Below are positions 25,254-34,969 of a stretch of 48,517 nucleotides of DNA, one piece after another. The DNA is taken from the IMG/VR virus record IMGVR_UViG_3300017714_000017, positions 1-48,517 of that record; one strand, given 5' to 3'. Origin of the DNA: a virus. Made by a program: the position numbers and the translations under genes. The notes under the pieces are model-generated. The model made no database searches. It had not been told where the DNA came from and worked only from the letters and a program-made list of their open reading frames with translations. How positions within the stretch are numbered: position 1 is the first letter of the stretch; every line of letters starts with the position of its first letter.

Positions 25254-28200
25254 CAGTAATACCAAATGTTTTAGATCAAAACGAGAATTTTCACATTGGA
25301 ACTGACAATGTGTTGGATTCTCTCTATGACTATTTTGAGGGTCAATTCCCCGACAATTCTCGACTTTATCATGGAAGTGTGTCAACAAAGACCGATGTGA
25401 CACCCGTTTCCGGTGATATTGTGCGTTCAATGGAGCAACTTCGTGAGTTAGAAGGTGACATTTTTTGTGTAGTTTACCCACAATTCTTTCTGTTCGGTTT
25501 GACGGGCGTATTTGGCTCTCTGCTTAAAGTTTTGCTTCTTGGGCTACTTAGTTACCTTTTGCGTCCAAAACCGCCTGTAGAGCGAAATGTGGGCGATCAA
25601 TCGCCTAACAACGGATTGTCCGAAAGGGTAAATCGAGCTAGGCCAAACGAAAGAGTTCCTGACATCTACGGTGAGGTTCGTTCTGTTCCTGATTTAATTG
25701 CCAAGCCTTACTTCCGTTTTGAGGCCAACCAAGAGGTTGAGTACAGTTATATGTGCGTTGGCCGTGGCGAATACAGAATTGAAGACATTAAAGACGACCA
25801 AACGCCTATCGAAGACATAGCTGCTGTTTCAGTGGAAGTCTACGGTCCATACGAATCGCCAAACAAAACTGGTAAGACAATTCAGCAATCAATTGGACGG
25901 GCGATTAACGAAAAGGTTTGGAGTGCTGTTAAATCAAATGCGGTAAACGGCCAAGTTCTTCGTGCGCCTGATGCAACTTTAATTGAAGGTAATAGTGACA
26001 TTGCTTTTAACACACCAGATCAAATTGTCACGAACAACCAAGACATTAATTTTGAAAGTTATTTTGCTGTTGGTGACACAATTACAATTAGTAATTCTTT
26101 GTCTGGTGATCCTGCAAATACGCTTGATCTAAATGGAGTTTACGAAATATTTCAGGTGTTTAACAATAACATTGTTTTAATAAACCCAGGCTTAGTAAAC
26201 AGTAATTGGAATACGCTTAGTACGTTTACAAATTACAGCAGTGCAAATTTAAGTTCCGACGACGAAAAATGGGTAGGTCCTTTTACCGTTAAAAGCCCTT
26301 GGGTCATTCTTGCAAACTACATTGCAATCAATGGTATGTATAAAGACGACGGGGAAGAACAAAGTGTAATTACAGTTGAAATAGAAACTGAGATGAAGCA
26401 GGTGAATTCTCAAGGTCAAGAAATTCTTGGAACTCGGCAAACAACTCGAAGGTTTATAGAAGGTTCTGACGTATTGCAAAACTCTCGATCCGAGTCTTCT
26501 TTTCATACATTAACTGGCAATACAAGTGTTGCAAACGCAAAAGATAAATTGTGGGAAGTACGTGCAAGAAGAATAACGCCAACTTTTGAAGAAAAAGACA
26601 CACGGTTTGTTGACGAAGTTCAGTGGCGTGATCTTTATGGTCTTGAGTACGTTGACAAACAAAATTTTGGTGATGTGACCACAATACAAGTTCGCACTCC
26701 AGCGACTGCGGGAGCATTGGCGGTAAAGCAAAGAAAACTCAACTGTTTAGCTTGGCGAAAAATACCGTCTCTTATTCCTGGGACTAACTATAGTTTTACA
26801 AATTACAATCAAACAAATAGCGATGCAACTTTAATTATTCGTCACATAGCACTTGATCCAACTCTTGGAAACATGCAGGAAAGTGATCTTGATTATGACA
26901 GTATTTTTGCAGCTTCAGCGGCAAATCGAATTTATTTTGGAACTCCGAAATGCGTCTTTTTTGCTCATACTTTTGACAACAAAGATTTGTCTGCTGAAGA
27001 AATGATTGTTGCGGTTGCAAACTCAATGTTTTCTATACCTTACCGTCAAGGTAGCCAGCTTAAACTAAACTTTGAGCAAAAAACTGATCTATCAAAATTG
27101 CTTTTTAATCACCGAAACAAGATTCCTGGCTCTGAAGTCAGAAACGTCAGGTTTGGTGCAAGCGATAATCATGATGGAGTTGAATTTGATTGGACTGACA
27201 CTTCTGACGGAGCAACAGAGACTTACCAGATTCCTTATGACGGGTCGGCAAGTAATCCAAAGAAGATTGAGATTGTGGGCATTACAAACGAAATACAAGC
27301 ACACATGCACGCTTGGCGTGAATGGCAGAAAATTCAATATCAAAATGTTGCTGTTGAGTTTGATTCAACTGCCGAAGCAGCAATATTAACATTAAACGAC
27401 AGAATCCTTGTCGCTGACAATACTCGACCAGATACAAATGACGGAAACATAGTCTCGCAAACTTCCCTTACACTTGAATTGTCTCAACCGTTTACTCCAG
27501 AATCTGGTGAAGACTATACGATTTTCATTCAGCATTTCGATGGCAGTGTTGAAAGTTTAGAAATTGGTGCTGTAAACGATTCGACGCATGTTACTGTTGG
27601 ATCGCCACCAAGATTACCTTTAGTTCTTGATGCTGATCGTTATGCTCGAACAACTTACCAAATCATCAAAAACTCTCGCGTAAGACCAAGTGCATTTCTT
27701 GTAAAAGAGATTGATCCAAAAGATAGCTACGTTGTTTCAATGCAAGCGACCAACTATGACAACAGGTTTTATGCTCATGATACGGACTTCTTGACTGGAT
27801 TTTTCAATTCTACTTCAGACGACACAATAATCTTTATTGAGAATTGGGAAAATTTAAATTGCCCTGCTGGTCAATGGAGACTTTACAGCAATCCTGGTGG
27901 TTTTACATCAACTGTTGATTTTGAAATACAAAACAACATTGTTGGCATCGGTCCGGCAGCACAGGGAGTTAAGCATGGCGAGCTTGATGGAACGAACGAA
28001 ATTTATGTTGACTTAGCAACAAACCCAGCCAACACTTATGAATTAAGTTTGTTTTATTCGCCAAGACCTTCGGTAAGTGCATTAGACAATCAAATTAAAG
28101 TTTATTGGGACGGATCACTTGTCCACACAATGGCTACCGATGGTACGTTAAACACAACTACTGTTTGGGAAACAATTGAGTTGGCACTTAATGCCCCTGC

Positions 28201-28369
28201 AACTTCAACAACAAGATTAAAGTTTCAATCAACGCAAGGCGATGGCGTAGGTGGTTTGCTTGACGATATAAAAGTCACACAGATTGGATTGAAACCAACT
28301 TACCTAAGATCGACCGGAGATAGAATATTCCGTCCTGACGGAGTTAGCATTTATCGTCAACCGGCTTAA
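25232..28369 (+). CDS. Tail tip host-specificity protein J-like (gpI-gpJ fusion)
   Basis: A 1045-residue protein overlapping the K-like gene by 22 bases. The N-terminal about 95 residues resemble gpI (ubiquitin-like part, then a hydrophobic helix near LLGLLSYLLRP). From about 125 comes the J hub signature (ARPNERVPDIYGEVRSVPDLIAKPYFRF and YMCVGRGEYRIEDIKDDQTPI). Residues about 870-1020 form an added jelly-roll domain with IENWENLNCPAGQW and a DDI-V-IG end, like DUF642-type sugar-binding domains. Receptor binding probably lies in this C-terminal part. Confidence 0.9.
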   Translation: MQHKVQLTVIPNVLDQNENFHIGTDNVLDSLYDYFEGQFPDNSRLYHGSVSTKTDVTPVSGDIVRSMEQLRELEGDIFCVVYPQFFLFGLTGVFGSLLKVLLLGLLSYLLRPKPPVERNVGDQSPNNGLSERVNRARPNERVPDIYGEVRSVPDLIAKPYFRFEANQEVEYSYMCVGRGEYRIEDIKDDQTPIEDIAAVSVEVYGPYESPNKTGKTIQQSIGRAINEKVWSAVKSNAVNGQVLRAPDATLIEGNSDIAFNTPDQIVTNNQDINFESYFAVGDTITISNSLSGDPANTLDLNGVYEIFQVFNNNIVLINPGLVNSNWNTLSTFTNYSSANLSSDDEKWVGPFTVKSPWVILANYIAINGMYKDDGEEQSVITVEIETEMKQVNSQGQEILGTRQTTRRFIEGSDVLQNSRSESSFHTLTGNTSVANAKDKLWEVRARRITPTFEEKDTRFVDEVQWRDLYGLEYVDKQNFGDVTTIQVRTPATAGALAVKQRKLNCLAWRKIPSLIPGTNYSFTNYNQTNSDATLIIRHIALDPTLGNMQESDLDYDSIFAASAANRIYFGTPKCVFFAHTFDNKDLSAEEMIVAVANSMFSIPYRQGSQLKLNFEQKTDLSKLLFNHRNKIPGSEVRNVRFGASDNHDGVEFDWTDTSDGATETYQIPYDGSASNPKKIEIVGITNEIQAHMHAWREWQKIQYQNVAVEFDSTAEAAILTLNDRILVADNTRPDTNDGNIVSQTSLTLELSQPFTPESGEDYTIFIQHFDGSVESLEIGAVNDSTHVTVGSPPRLPLVLDADRYARTTYQIIKNSRVRPSAFLVKEIDPKDSYVVSMQATNYDNRFYAHDTDFLTGFFNSTSDDTIIFIENWENLNCPAGQWRLYSNPGGFTSTVDFEIQNNIVGIGPAAQGVKHGELDGTNEIYVDLATNPANTYELSLFYSPRPSVSALDNQIKVYWDGSLVHTMATDGTLNTTTVWETIELALNAPATSTTRLKFQSTQGDGVGGLLDDIKVTQIGLKPTYLRSTGDRIFRPDGVSIYRQPA

Positions 28370-28535
28370 TTTTTTTAAGAATGATGCGTTCGTCTAAACT
28401 TTGGCTTCGAGAACTCCACTTCATTGCGTAGTTCTTTTGCCGACCCATAACAAGGTAAATTTCGTTATGCTTTACTTTGCGAAATGAAACTGCTTTATAG
28501 CCATCAGGAACCCCGCCTGCGATTTCAAAGTTCAT
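28344..28535 (-). CDS. Small hypothetical protein
   Basis: A 63-residue basic protein, convergent with the J-like gene and overlapping its 3' end by 26 bases. It overlaps the HExxH gene by 11 bases, so it is the last gene of the leftward operon if real. No clear Shine-Dalgarno and no family recognised. Confidence 0.5.
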   Translation of the reverse strand: MNFEIAGGVPDGYKAVSFRKVKHNEIYLVMGRQKNYAMKWSSRSQSLDERIILKKIKPVDDKC

Positions 28536-28806
28536 GCTTGTTGATTGTTATTAAGTTAGATTTCAGTAAAGCCTTAGCCATCTGTGTGGCTGTTTGTTCA
28601 ACAAATTCTTCACTAAAACAAACGTAATTACTAGCATGCAACATTTCGTGAATAAACGTATCTAAAACATTTAAATCGGATAGATCGGTTCGGACGCGAA
28701 TTGTTTTTGTTTTGTTGTTACAATCTCCCCAGGTTTTCTTGGGCATGTCGGGCTTGCTAACAAAATTTACTGTCCAGAGTTCATCATTCCCTAACTTTAT
28801 TTGCAT
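28525..28806 (-). CDS. HExxH metallopeptidase-like small protein (SprT-like)
   Basis: A 93-residue protein with FIHEMLHAS (HExxH at 53-57), followed by a second helix carrying the acidic EEFVEQTA segment that supplies the third ligand in related proteins. Small proteins of this shape are common near phage replication genes and have no agreed role. Overlaps the methyltransferase 3' end by 23 bases, so expression is coupled. No zinc ribbon, unlike full-length SprT. Confidence 0.75.
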   Translation of the reverse strand: MQIKLGNDELWTVNFVSKPDMPKKTWGDCNNKTKTIRVRTDLSDLNVLDTFIHEMLHASNYVCFSEEFVEQTATQMAKALLKSNLITINKHEL

Positions 28807-29737
28807 CTTGATCCACCGTTTCGCCTTTTAATCGTTCATTTAAAATTAAATAAGCTAATGCTGCTTGCTGGGGAACTACTCCGTTTCCCAAGAGTCGAGT
28901 TCGGTCAATCCTGTGGGTACACCCATCAACCACTCTATCCAGTTTGGGTTCAGATAACCACTGCCGCTTAAATGCCTCACGGCATCTGGCAAGCTGTTCG
29001 TCAAAGGATTTCGTTTTTTCTTGGCAAGTGTTTCCGGTTTTACTGCACCCTTGTAATCTCTTGCCGCTGGGGTTGGAAGGTTTGCAATTTGATAAATTTT
29101 GATTGCTACTGGGTTGACCTGTTCCCTTAAATTTGACGGTCGCTTTCGTCCTTTGCGAACTGTTGTTGCTTGTCGGTAAATTGTTTCTGGGCTTTTCTGA
29201 GAAAGGTGATCCATTGTGTTTGGAGTTGCCCAAGATGAAGACTCTTTTTCTTTGGTGCGGCGCGCCGACTTCTGCCGCCGAGAATATTCCCCACGTTGTA
29301 TCGTAACCTGCTGATTCCAAGTCACAGATAACTTGCTCAAGTCCTCTGTTAATGTGTCCTTCGACGTTTTCAAAGAAGCATTGAACAGGTCTAATTGTTT
29401 GAATTTGCTGCAAGATGAAAGGCCATAAGTGTCTTGGGTCTTCTGTTCCAAGCTGGTGTCCTGCAACTGAGAATGGCTGGCATGGATAGCCCCCAGTGAA
29501 GATGTCCACTTTTCCTCGAAATCTTTTTCCTGGGAAGGTTTTAGCATTCGTCCAAACAGGTGCGGGAGCCATTTTATCCGACTCCATTTTTTGCACCAAG
29601 TTTGCAATGACGTATGCTTCGATTTCCACGCAAGCGACGACTCGATGGTCGATTCCAGCAAGTTCAAGTCCTCTTTCAAGTCCACCGTATCCGGTACAAA
29701 AGCTGACGACACTTTTAAGTTTTTTGGTATTACCCAC
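28784..29737 (-). CDS. dcm: C5-cytosine DNA methyltransferase
   Basis: A 317-residue enzyme methylating cytosine C5. Motif I is FCTGYGGLE, motif IV GGYPCQPFS with catalytic Cys86, motif VI ENVEG (123-127), motif VIII QRKRVFIL (162-169) and motif X GNGVVP (284-289). The target recognition stretch between VIII and X is short (about 170-270), rich in Ser, Asn and Lys. Start is GTG 29737; the near ATG belongs to another frame. There is no restriction endonuclease beside it, so protection of phage DNA is the likely role. Confidence 0.92.
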   Translation of the reverse strand: MGNTKKLKSVVSFCTGYGGLERGLELAGIDHRVVACVEIEAYVIANLVQKMESDKMAPAPVWTNAKTFPGKRFRGKVDIFTGGYPCQPFSVAGHQLGTEDPRHLWPFILQQIQTIRPVQCFFENVEGHINRGLEQVICDLESAGYDTTWGIFSAAEVGAPHQRKRVFILGNSKHNGSPFSEKPRNNLPTSNNSSQRTKATVKFKGTGQPSSNQNLSNCKPSNPSGKRLQGCSKTGNTCQEKTKSFDEQLARCREAFKRQWLSEPKLDRVVDGCTHRIDRTRLLGNGVVPQQAALAYLILNERLKGETVDQDANKVRE

Positions 29738-29741
29738 ATGC

Positions 29742-30116
29742 CTACTCGTTTCCTTTTGAAGATGAAAGTTTTTGATGAATGATGCAGTCTACAGATCGAA
29801 ATTCTACTTTTTTTGATTTCCAATCAGACCTCAATTTTCCTTGAAAATCGTGTTTTTGCCATCCTTTTTGAATTTCTAAGCAAGCCTCTTTAATTTCTTC
29901 TGGTGTTGGCTCAAAAACTTCTTTGTTGTAGTCGTTTCCATCTTCCAAAAAACTAAGCTCATGTCCATATTTTTTAAGAGCATATGCCGCTGACTTAATC
30001 GAACTTCGAGACTTTCCCAGCACCTTTGCAACCTTGTCTACAGATCGAAATTTTTTAAGTGCCAATATTAGAGCTTCCCTGTCTTTTCTGAGTTTTTTCT
30101 GTCGCTTGCTTTCCAT
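29742..30116 (-). CDS. Helix-turn-helix protein of unknown function
   Basis: A 124-residue protein. Residues about 15-50 form a helix-turn-helix unit (LKKFRSVDKVAKVLGKSRSSIKSAAYAL), as in RNA polymerase sigma region 4-like or homeodomain-like phage proteins. The C-terminal half contains PTPEEIKEACLEIQKGW, a motif seen in many phage and bacterial small proteins next to DNA-binding units. It lies between polymerase and methyltransferase. Confidence 0.7.
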   Translation of the reverse strand: MESKRQKKLRKDREALILALKKFRSVDKVAKVLGKSRSSIKSAAYALKKYGHELSFLEDGNDYNKEVFEPTPEEIKEACLEIQKGWQKHDFQGKLRSDWKSKKVEFRSVDCIIHQKLSSSKGNE

Positions 30117-32003
30117 TTAAAATAATCCTAATTGGGTTTCAATTTTTCGTCCGTAACCTAAGTCTTTCAATATTCCAAAACATCGTTCGTGATACCACTC
30201 GTAATTAATGTCATTTGGAAAATTTCCAAAATTCATCACTGGGCATCCACCATCGCTATTCGGAACCTTGTTTCCATTTTTAGCATACTCAATCATGCCA
30301 AACTCACCTTCTTGAATGTACCAGCGAACAACTTTTCCGAGATACTTTCCGTTTTTTATTGCACCTCCATTAACCTTACGAACCGCAACAAATTTGCGAA
30401 TATCTTGGCAAGTCCGTATTGTTTTTTCTATCGAAGTACCATCTCTCAAAAACAGCATTACCGCTTCGTTGCAGATCGTAAATTCTGGATTTTTCATTAG
30501 CGATTCACGATCCTTGTTTTTCATAGAAAGATCGCAAACGTAGCTACCCTTAGCTTTAAAGTCACCCTGCTCGCCAATAGCAATGTAGTTGTTAACGTCA
30601 CGAGAATAAATTGATCTGTAAATTGTTTCTTCTGTTGTAAATCCAGTATTTTGTTCCCAAAATAAAACTTCGTCTTTAAACTCGCCCTCCCTATTCCTTG
30701 GGCATTTAACGACAATTCCGTCAGTGTTAGCTGAGACGACTGAAATGCCACGAGATTCGATCATCTCGATTAATAGAAGCAAAGATAGCTGACCAGTTAA
30801 AGTAACTTGTAAGAGCAACTGAGGGGCGTACAGGCATGAGTATTCGCTACCCAATTTGCCAAATGCCCCGTTAATTGTAATTTTTAAGCTATCGGCAGTG
30901 CTTTTGGCAATTTTCCCAGGGGTTGCCTTGGCTTGCAACCTTTTGTCCACAATTGATTGGTAAACATTAAGAAACTCTTTGCCAATGTGATAAGGATGAA
31001 GTTTTTGATTAAGAATAATCTGTGGGTAATATGAGGCAACGTCTCGGTCAACCAAAACATATTGTTCGTCTGAAGTAAAACATTGTTTCTTTTCAGTAGA
31101 ATGAAGACCGCCAATACCCATGTTGTAGATAGATTGCCCTATCTGAATTTTAGCCTTTCTAATAGCATCTGGCATTTTTGGCCTGCCACCTTCGTCAAGT
31201 TTAAACTCAGCTTTTTTAACTAATTCAACAATTGATTTAAGCGACTCGGTTTTTGGTTTTATGTAATCAGGAACTTTATATTTTAAAATGGCAGTCCGGT
31301 CTTTTTTGGGTCGTGAAATCTTTTTACCTTTCCGACTTTCTATTTCATTTTTTAAAACCGATTCTGCAATTTGAGCATCTGATTTTGATCGCAGGTCAAG
31401 TTCATAATCTAATCCTAATTGCTCCCTTAATTTAATAGATTGCTCTAAACGAGAATAAAGGTGGGCAGTTACTTCAAGATCATTTTTGCAATAGTTTCTA
31501 ATCTCAATTGCCTGATCTTGGGTTAACTGTGAATTGGGGTCAAATGGCAAATCCTGAAGTTTTTCTAAGTGCATTCTCCCTGCGTAATGTTTCAACCCAA
31601 TCATGACACCTGGAGCCACTTCTTGAATGTCAACGTGATTGCAATAACCAATCTTAAATTTCCATTTCTTTTCAGCTTTACTGATGTGGAAATCTTCCAA
31701 AATCAATTCGTCACTAAGAGTTTTTAGTTCATTCGTATACAACCCTGAGCGAGCAGCAAAAAGCATTGGTATGTCGTAATTGCGACTATTAAACCCAACA
31801 ATTAAAAAATTGTTTAAAATCCAATCTAAATCGACAAGATTAATTTCAGAACTGGGGCTACTTTCAAAAGAAATTGTCTTTCCGGTTTCATAACACATAA
31901 AAGACGCAAGAAAAAAATTAGGGTAACATTCAATATCAAACATGAATGTTCGCTTTTTTTGAAACAGTTCTTGATGGCTTAAAATATCATTTTCGTTTCC
32001 CAT
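30117..32003 (-). CDS. Family B DNA polymerase with 3'-5' exonuclease
   Basis: A 628-residue replicative polymerase from ATG 32003 (AAGGAG five bases upstream). The exonuclease has Exo I FDIEC (22-26), Exo II FNSRNYDIP (71-79) and Exo III Y171xxxD175. The polymerase has motif A DVASYYP (321-327), motif B KITINGAFG (374-382) and motif C NTDGI (426-430), where the usual DTDS is replaced. Length is short, in the range of phage protein-free B-type enzymes. With the PrimPol gene it forms the replication core. Confidence 0.93.
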   Translation of the reverse strand: MGNENDILSHQELFQKKRTFMFDIECYPNFFLASFMCYETGKTISFESSPSSEINLVDLDWILNNFLIVGFNSRNYDIPMLFAARSGLYTNELKTLSDELILEDFHISKAEKKWKFKIGYCNHVDIQEVAPGVMIGLKHYAGRMHLEKLQDLPFDPNSQLTQDQAIEIRNYCKNDLEVTAHLYSRLEQSIKLREQLGLDYELDLRSKSDAQIAESVLKNEIESRKGKKISRPKKDRTAILKYKVPDYIKPKTESLKSIVELVKKAEFKLDEGGRPKMPDAIRKAKIQIGQSIYNMGIGGLHSTEKKQCFTSDEQYVLVDRDVASYYPQIILNQKLHPYHIGKEFLNVYQSIVDKRLQAKATPGKIAKSTADSLKITINGAFGKLGSEYSCLYAPQLLLQVTLTGQLSLLLLIEMIESRGISVVSANTDGIVVKCPRNREGEFKDEVLFWEQNTGFTTEETIYRSIYSRDVNNYIAIGEQGDFKAKGSYVCDLSMKNKDRESLMKNPEFTICNEAVMLFLRDGTSIEKTIRTCQDIRKFVAVRKVNGGAIKNGKYLGKVVRWYIQEGEFGMIEYAKNGNKVPNSDGGCPVMNFGNFPNDINYEWYHERCFGILKDLGYGRKIETQLGLF

Positions 32004-32208
32004 CAAGTCTCCTTACTTCTACTACCTTGCAAACCTTGCATTGCCGCCATTGGATCATTCGATCCCAGTCTTGTACCCACAAATCCCAATCGTGAGCATC
32101 AGAACCTGACTCGGAATATCGACAACGAGTCTTTTGAAAATTTACAAAATGAATTGCAAAGGCAATAAACAAAACAAGTAATATCGAAATCGTAATGTAG
32201 TAAAGCAT
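31987..32208 (-). CDS. Small membrane protein with CxxC
   Basis: A 73-residue protein: N-terminal transmembrane helix (about 3-23), then a Trp/Asp-rich segment (HDWDLWVQDWDRMIQW) and CKVC near the C-terminus with another Cys at 29, possibly a metal site. Overlaps the polymerase start by 17 bases and shares TGATG with the upstream gene. Good Shine-Dalgarno (GGGAGAG). Function unknown. Confidence 0.6.
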   Translation of the reverse strand: MLYYITISILLVLFIAFAIHFVNFQKTRCRYSESGSDAHDWDLWVQDWDRMIQWRQCKVCKVVEVRRLDGKRK

Positions 32209-32402
32209 CAGTCTCTCCCTTCGGCGTGAACCTTAGAACTTGTAATGGCACAGGCATGCTCTGGTGGAACGCCCATATCAATTAAATGATTATAAAAAGT
32301 ACCAATGTTTTCAGCGTACTCTTTAAGTTCCGCTTCCATCTGGTATTTGTGATGCAACCACCTATCGTTTTCCTTTTTCCGTTCTTCTTCTTCGTCGTTC
32401 AA
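32208..32402 (-). CDS. Small hypothetical protein
   Basis: A 64-residue acidic, helical protein starting at TTG 32402, which overlaps the helicase stop (TTGA); GGAG lies nine bases upstream, supporting that rare start. It ends in MGVPPEHACAITSSKVHAEGRD. Co-translated with helicase and the membrane protein. No known family recognised. Confidence 0.55.
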   Translation of the reverse strand: MNDEEEERKKENDRWLHHKYQMEAELKEYAENIGTFYNHLIDMGVPPEHACAITSSKVHAEGRD

Positions 32403-34051
32403 AACATATACTCCATTATTTCAGGATAACCCTTGGTTGGTATTTTAACTTTTATCTTTGCCGCCCTTCGACATTGATCAAACATCTCTGCCGCCTTGTC
32501 AACCGAATCGGGTATATCGTCTCCGTGATGTTGCCTCCACCATTCGTGAGCTTTGTGCCGAGCCAAACCTTGATGCTCAAAACAAAGCCACACAGGAAAA
32601 CCTCGCATCTCTGGAGTAAAGTAGGTTACTTTTAAAGATGGTATTTTCTTTTTACGATGAATTTGATGGGTCACATGCTCAACAGGAAACAAATGCATAT
32701 CAGGTTCATCACGTTTAATGACAATTTCTTCACTAGCTTTGGGTTTAATTTTAACTCTAAAAATAAACTCGTAACCGCAAATGTCACAAAATCTAGCCGT
32801 TGTGTGGTTATAGGCATCGCACTCTGGGCAAATTTTAACTGGAACTTCACCAGTACCTTTCCCTCGTTTTTTTGGAACTCTTGGATCGTTAATTGGCCCA
32901 AGCCTGGCAGTGTTACCGGCAAAGTCTAAGATTAAGCAATTCTCTTTGCCTCCGGCAATCATAGCTTGCTTTCTTTGCTCTTTATCTCTCAATTGATCAA
33001 ATGACCAATTTGAATGATAGTAAGGTCTAGTTCCTCTGCCGTACTTTTGGATATGCAAAACAACCGAAGTGGTTGGCCGGAGATCAACAATGCAATCAAC
33101 TTGTGGGTGATCAAAACCTGTTGTCAAAATCCCATAGCTGACAACTGCACGATAAGTGCCAGATTGAAACAAGGCTAACCTTCGATCCCTTTCATCACTG
33201 TCCATTTTGCTGTGAACGACAGTTGAAGGTACTCCCATGTCATTCAGCATCGTATTAATATGCTCACAGTTATCTACACCTGCACCAAAAACCATCCAAG
33301 ATTTTCGATTTCTAGCAACATCGCATGCTTCTGTCAGAGATTCTCTAATAACTGAATCTTTGTCTACAGCACGTTGAAGATCTTTTTGATTAAAATCGTT
33401 AGCTAATTGTCGAACATCGCTAACATCAATAATATTTTGAGTCATCGGTGTTATAAGATTTGACAAATAATAATTGTCAATAAAACTTACAAATTCTTCC
33501 ATTGAAGTTTTATCGTAACAAACATCAGTGAACATTGAGTCTTCACCGTCAGTCAGCATGCCTTGTCCCATTCTGAACAAAGTTGCTGACAAGCCAATAA
33601 CTTTCATGTTGGGATTGATTTGACGTAGTCCTGTGATCAGTTTTTGATACATAGTGTTGTCATTTGGTGCAAGCAAATGAGCTTCATCAATAAACATTAA
33701 ATCGACATGACCAAGTTGTTGATATTTTTTGTAAACAGATGCAACTCCAGCGTAAACAATTGGGGCGTAAGGTTCCCAGCGACTTAAACCTGACGAACAA
33801 ACTCCAATTGGAGCAGTAGGCCAAATTCTTTTTAACGCTCGCTCGTTTTGTGAAATTAATTCTTTGACATGAGTACAAAGAAGAAACTTGCTGTTAGGAA
33901 AATGACTAAACGCTTGGCTCATAAACATTGGAGGAATAACACTTTTACCCGTACCTGTTGGCAATCCTATTAACGGATTACCTGTTTTATGATTAAAATA
34001 ATCAAACAAAGAGACAACTGCTTCAGTTTGATATGGCCTTGGAATAAACAT
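32399..34051 (-). CDS. SF2 DNA helicase (DEAH) with C-terminal zinc ribbon
   Basis: A 550-residue RecG/UvsW/RadD-type superfamily 2 helicase. Walker A PTGTGKS (31-37), motif II DEAH (123-126), motif III SAT, motif VI QKYGRGTRP. After the helicase core there is a treble-Cys ribbon of the CPEC...CDIC type (about 405-430), as in RadD-like phage helicases, and a further helical end. Probably unwinds or remodels branched DNA in replication or recombination. One-base overlap (TAATG) with the nuclease upstream. Confidence 0.92.
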   Translation of the reverse strand: MFIPRPYQTEAVVSLFDYFNHKTGNPLIGLPTGTGKSVIPPMFMSQAFSHFPNSKFLLCTHVKELISQNERALKRIWPTAPIGVCSSGLSRWEPYAPIVYAGVASVYKKYQQLGHVDLMFIDEAHLLAPNDNTMYQKLITGLRQINPNMKVIGLSATLFRMGQGMLTDGEDSMFTDVCYDKTSMEEFVSFIDNYYLSNLITPMTQNIIDVSDVRQLANDFNQKDLQRAVDKDSVIRESLTEACDVARNRKSWMVFGAGVDNCEHINTMLNDMGVPSTVVHSKMDSDERDRRLALFQSGTYRAVVSYGILTTGFDHPQVDCIVDLRPTTSVVLHIQKYGRGTRPYYHSNWSFDQLRDKEQRKQAMIAGGKENCLILDFAGNTARLGPINDPRVPKKRGKGTGEVPVKICPECDAYNHTTARFCDICGYEFIFRVKIKPKASEEIVIKRDEPDMHLFPVEHVTHQIHRKKKIPSLKVTYFTPEMRGFPVWLCFEHQGLARHKAHEWWRQHHGDDIPDSVDKAAEMFDQCRRAAKIKVKIPTKGYPEIMEYMF

Positions 34052-34926
34052 TAAACCCCCTCATGTAGTTCGCAGCCTAATTTTACCACATCTTGTGGGA
34101 TAATTTTATCTGCTAATTTGCATTTCCATTGGCCGTCTTCCACTGGCTTAGAATGCCTACATGAACGGCAATTAACGTCCACTTCATCATCGTAATGACA
34201 AATGTTTTTAAAGCTGCACCATTTGCAAACAAAATGGCTTGCCGACATTGCAATTTTTGCTGGAGCTTGATCGGAATCAATAATTGATTCCGCTTTCATT
34301 TCCATGTCTTTACCAACTTCCCAATTAAGTTTTAAAAACTCAAAATAAAGTTCATCGGTATTCTTGTTGACACAAATATAAAGTCCGTAGCGAATTTGCT
34401 TATCAAATCCATATACGCACATTTGAGTCCAATGCACAGGTTTGTCTAGCTTGACACCTTCTTTTTTTAAACGACGAAATTGAGTGTCAGCGGCTGTTTT
34501 AAACTCATACAAAACCTGTTCATCAAATTTAAATATTTCAGGTAAATAACCAATTTGATCCATAGAACCGCCGAAGTGACCTTTGCACTTTAGCTCTGCA
34601 TTGTGCTGATCTTGACCTTCAGGAACTGGTAAAAAGCGATGCCCAGATTTTTCTAAAAGTTTTATAATTGAAGGTTCTTCTCGATGACCTCGATCAAACA
34701 ATCTTAAAACTTGTCCCTGAGTTCTAGTTTTAGAACTAAAGTCTGACTTCTTAACCCAACGAAACCCATACCAAAGTTTCCTGCTACACGGATCGCCAAT
34801 TAAACTAGCACCAAGATGGTTTCGATGTCCACCATAAAAAAGTTCAACTGAAGCGTCCTCTACTTGAGCATCAATCGTATCAATTAATAAATCGACATCG
34901 TTCTTGTTGTCAGGATCGAACGGCAT
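34051..34926 (-). CDS. PD-(D/E)XK nuclease, RecB/Cas4-like
   Basis: A 291-residue nuclease. The core SMDQIGYL...LYEFKT gives D and E-x-K, with an upstream H/E-containing helix (FDRGHREEPS) and a downstream Q-x(2)-Y helix (WTQMCVYGF), the RecB order. The C-terminus has many Cys (FVCKWCSFKNIC, NCRSCRH, WKC), which may hold an Fe-S cluster or zinc, like Cas4. Strong GGAG Shine-Dalgarno. A terminator sits directly before it. Confidence 0.9.
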   Translation of the reverse strand: MPFDPDNKNDVDLLIDTIDAQVEDASVELFYGGHRNHLGASLIGDPCSRKLWYGFRWVKKSDFSSKTRTQGQVLRLFDRGHREEPSIIKLLEKSGHRFLPVPEGQDQHNAELKCKGHFGGSMDQIGYLPEIFKFDEQVLYEFKTAADTQFRRLKKEGVKLDKPVHWTQMCVYGFDKQIRYGLYICVNKNTDELYFEFLKLNWEVGKDMEMKAESIIDSDQAPAKIAMSASHFVCKWCSFKNICHYDDEVDVNCRSCRHSKPVEDGQWKCKLADKIIPQDVVKLGCELHEGV

Positions 34927-34935
34927 TTTATCTCC

Positions 34936-34969
34936 AAAAAAAAGCTAGGTAGATTTTAACCTACCTAGC
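34936..34969 (-). terminator. Terminator/attenuator immediately ahead of the nuclease gene
   Basis: Read on the minus strand, a perfect nine-base stem (arms 34961-34969 and 34944-34952) with an eight-base loop is followed by eight T. The T-run abuts GGAGATAAA and the ATG of the nuclease gene. It should end SSB transcripts and leave the nuclease-helicase-polymerase genes dependent on read-through or antitermination. Confidence 0.88.

Noticed and set aside
28876-29823. 315-residue open frame on the minus strand overlapping the methyltransferase
   Set aside because: It is the neighbouring frame of the same strand over a gene with all C5-methyltransferase motifs. Composition is Lys/Ser/Thr-rich without motifs, as expected for a shadow.
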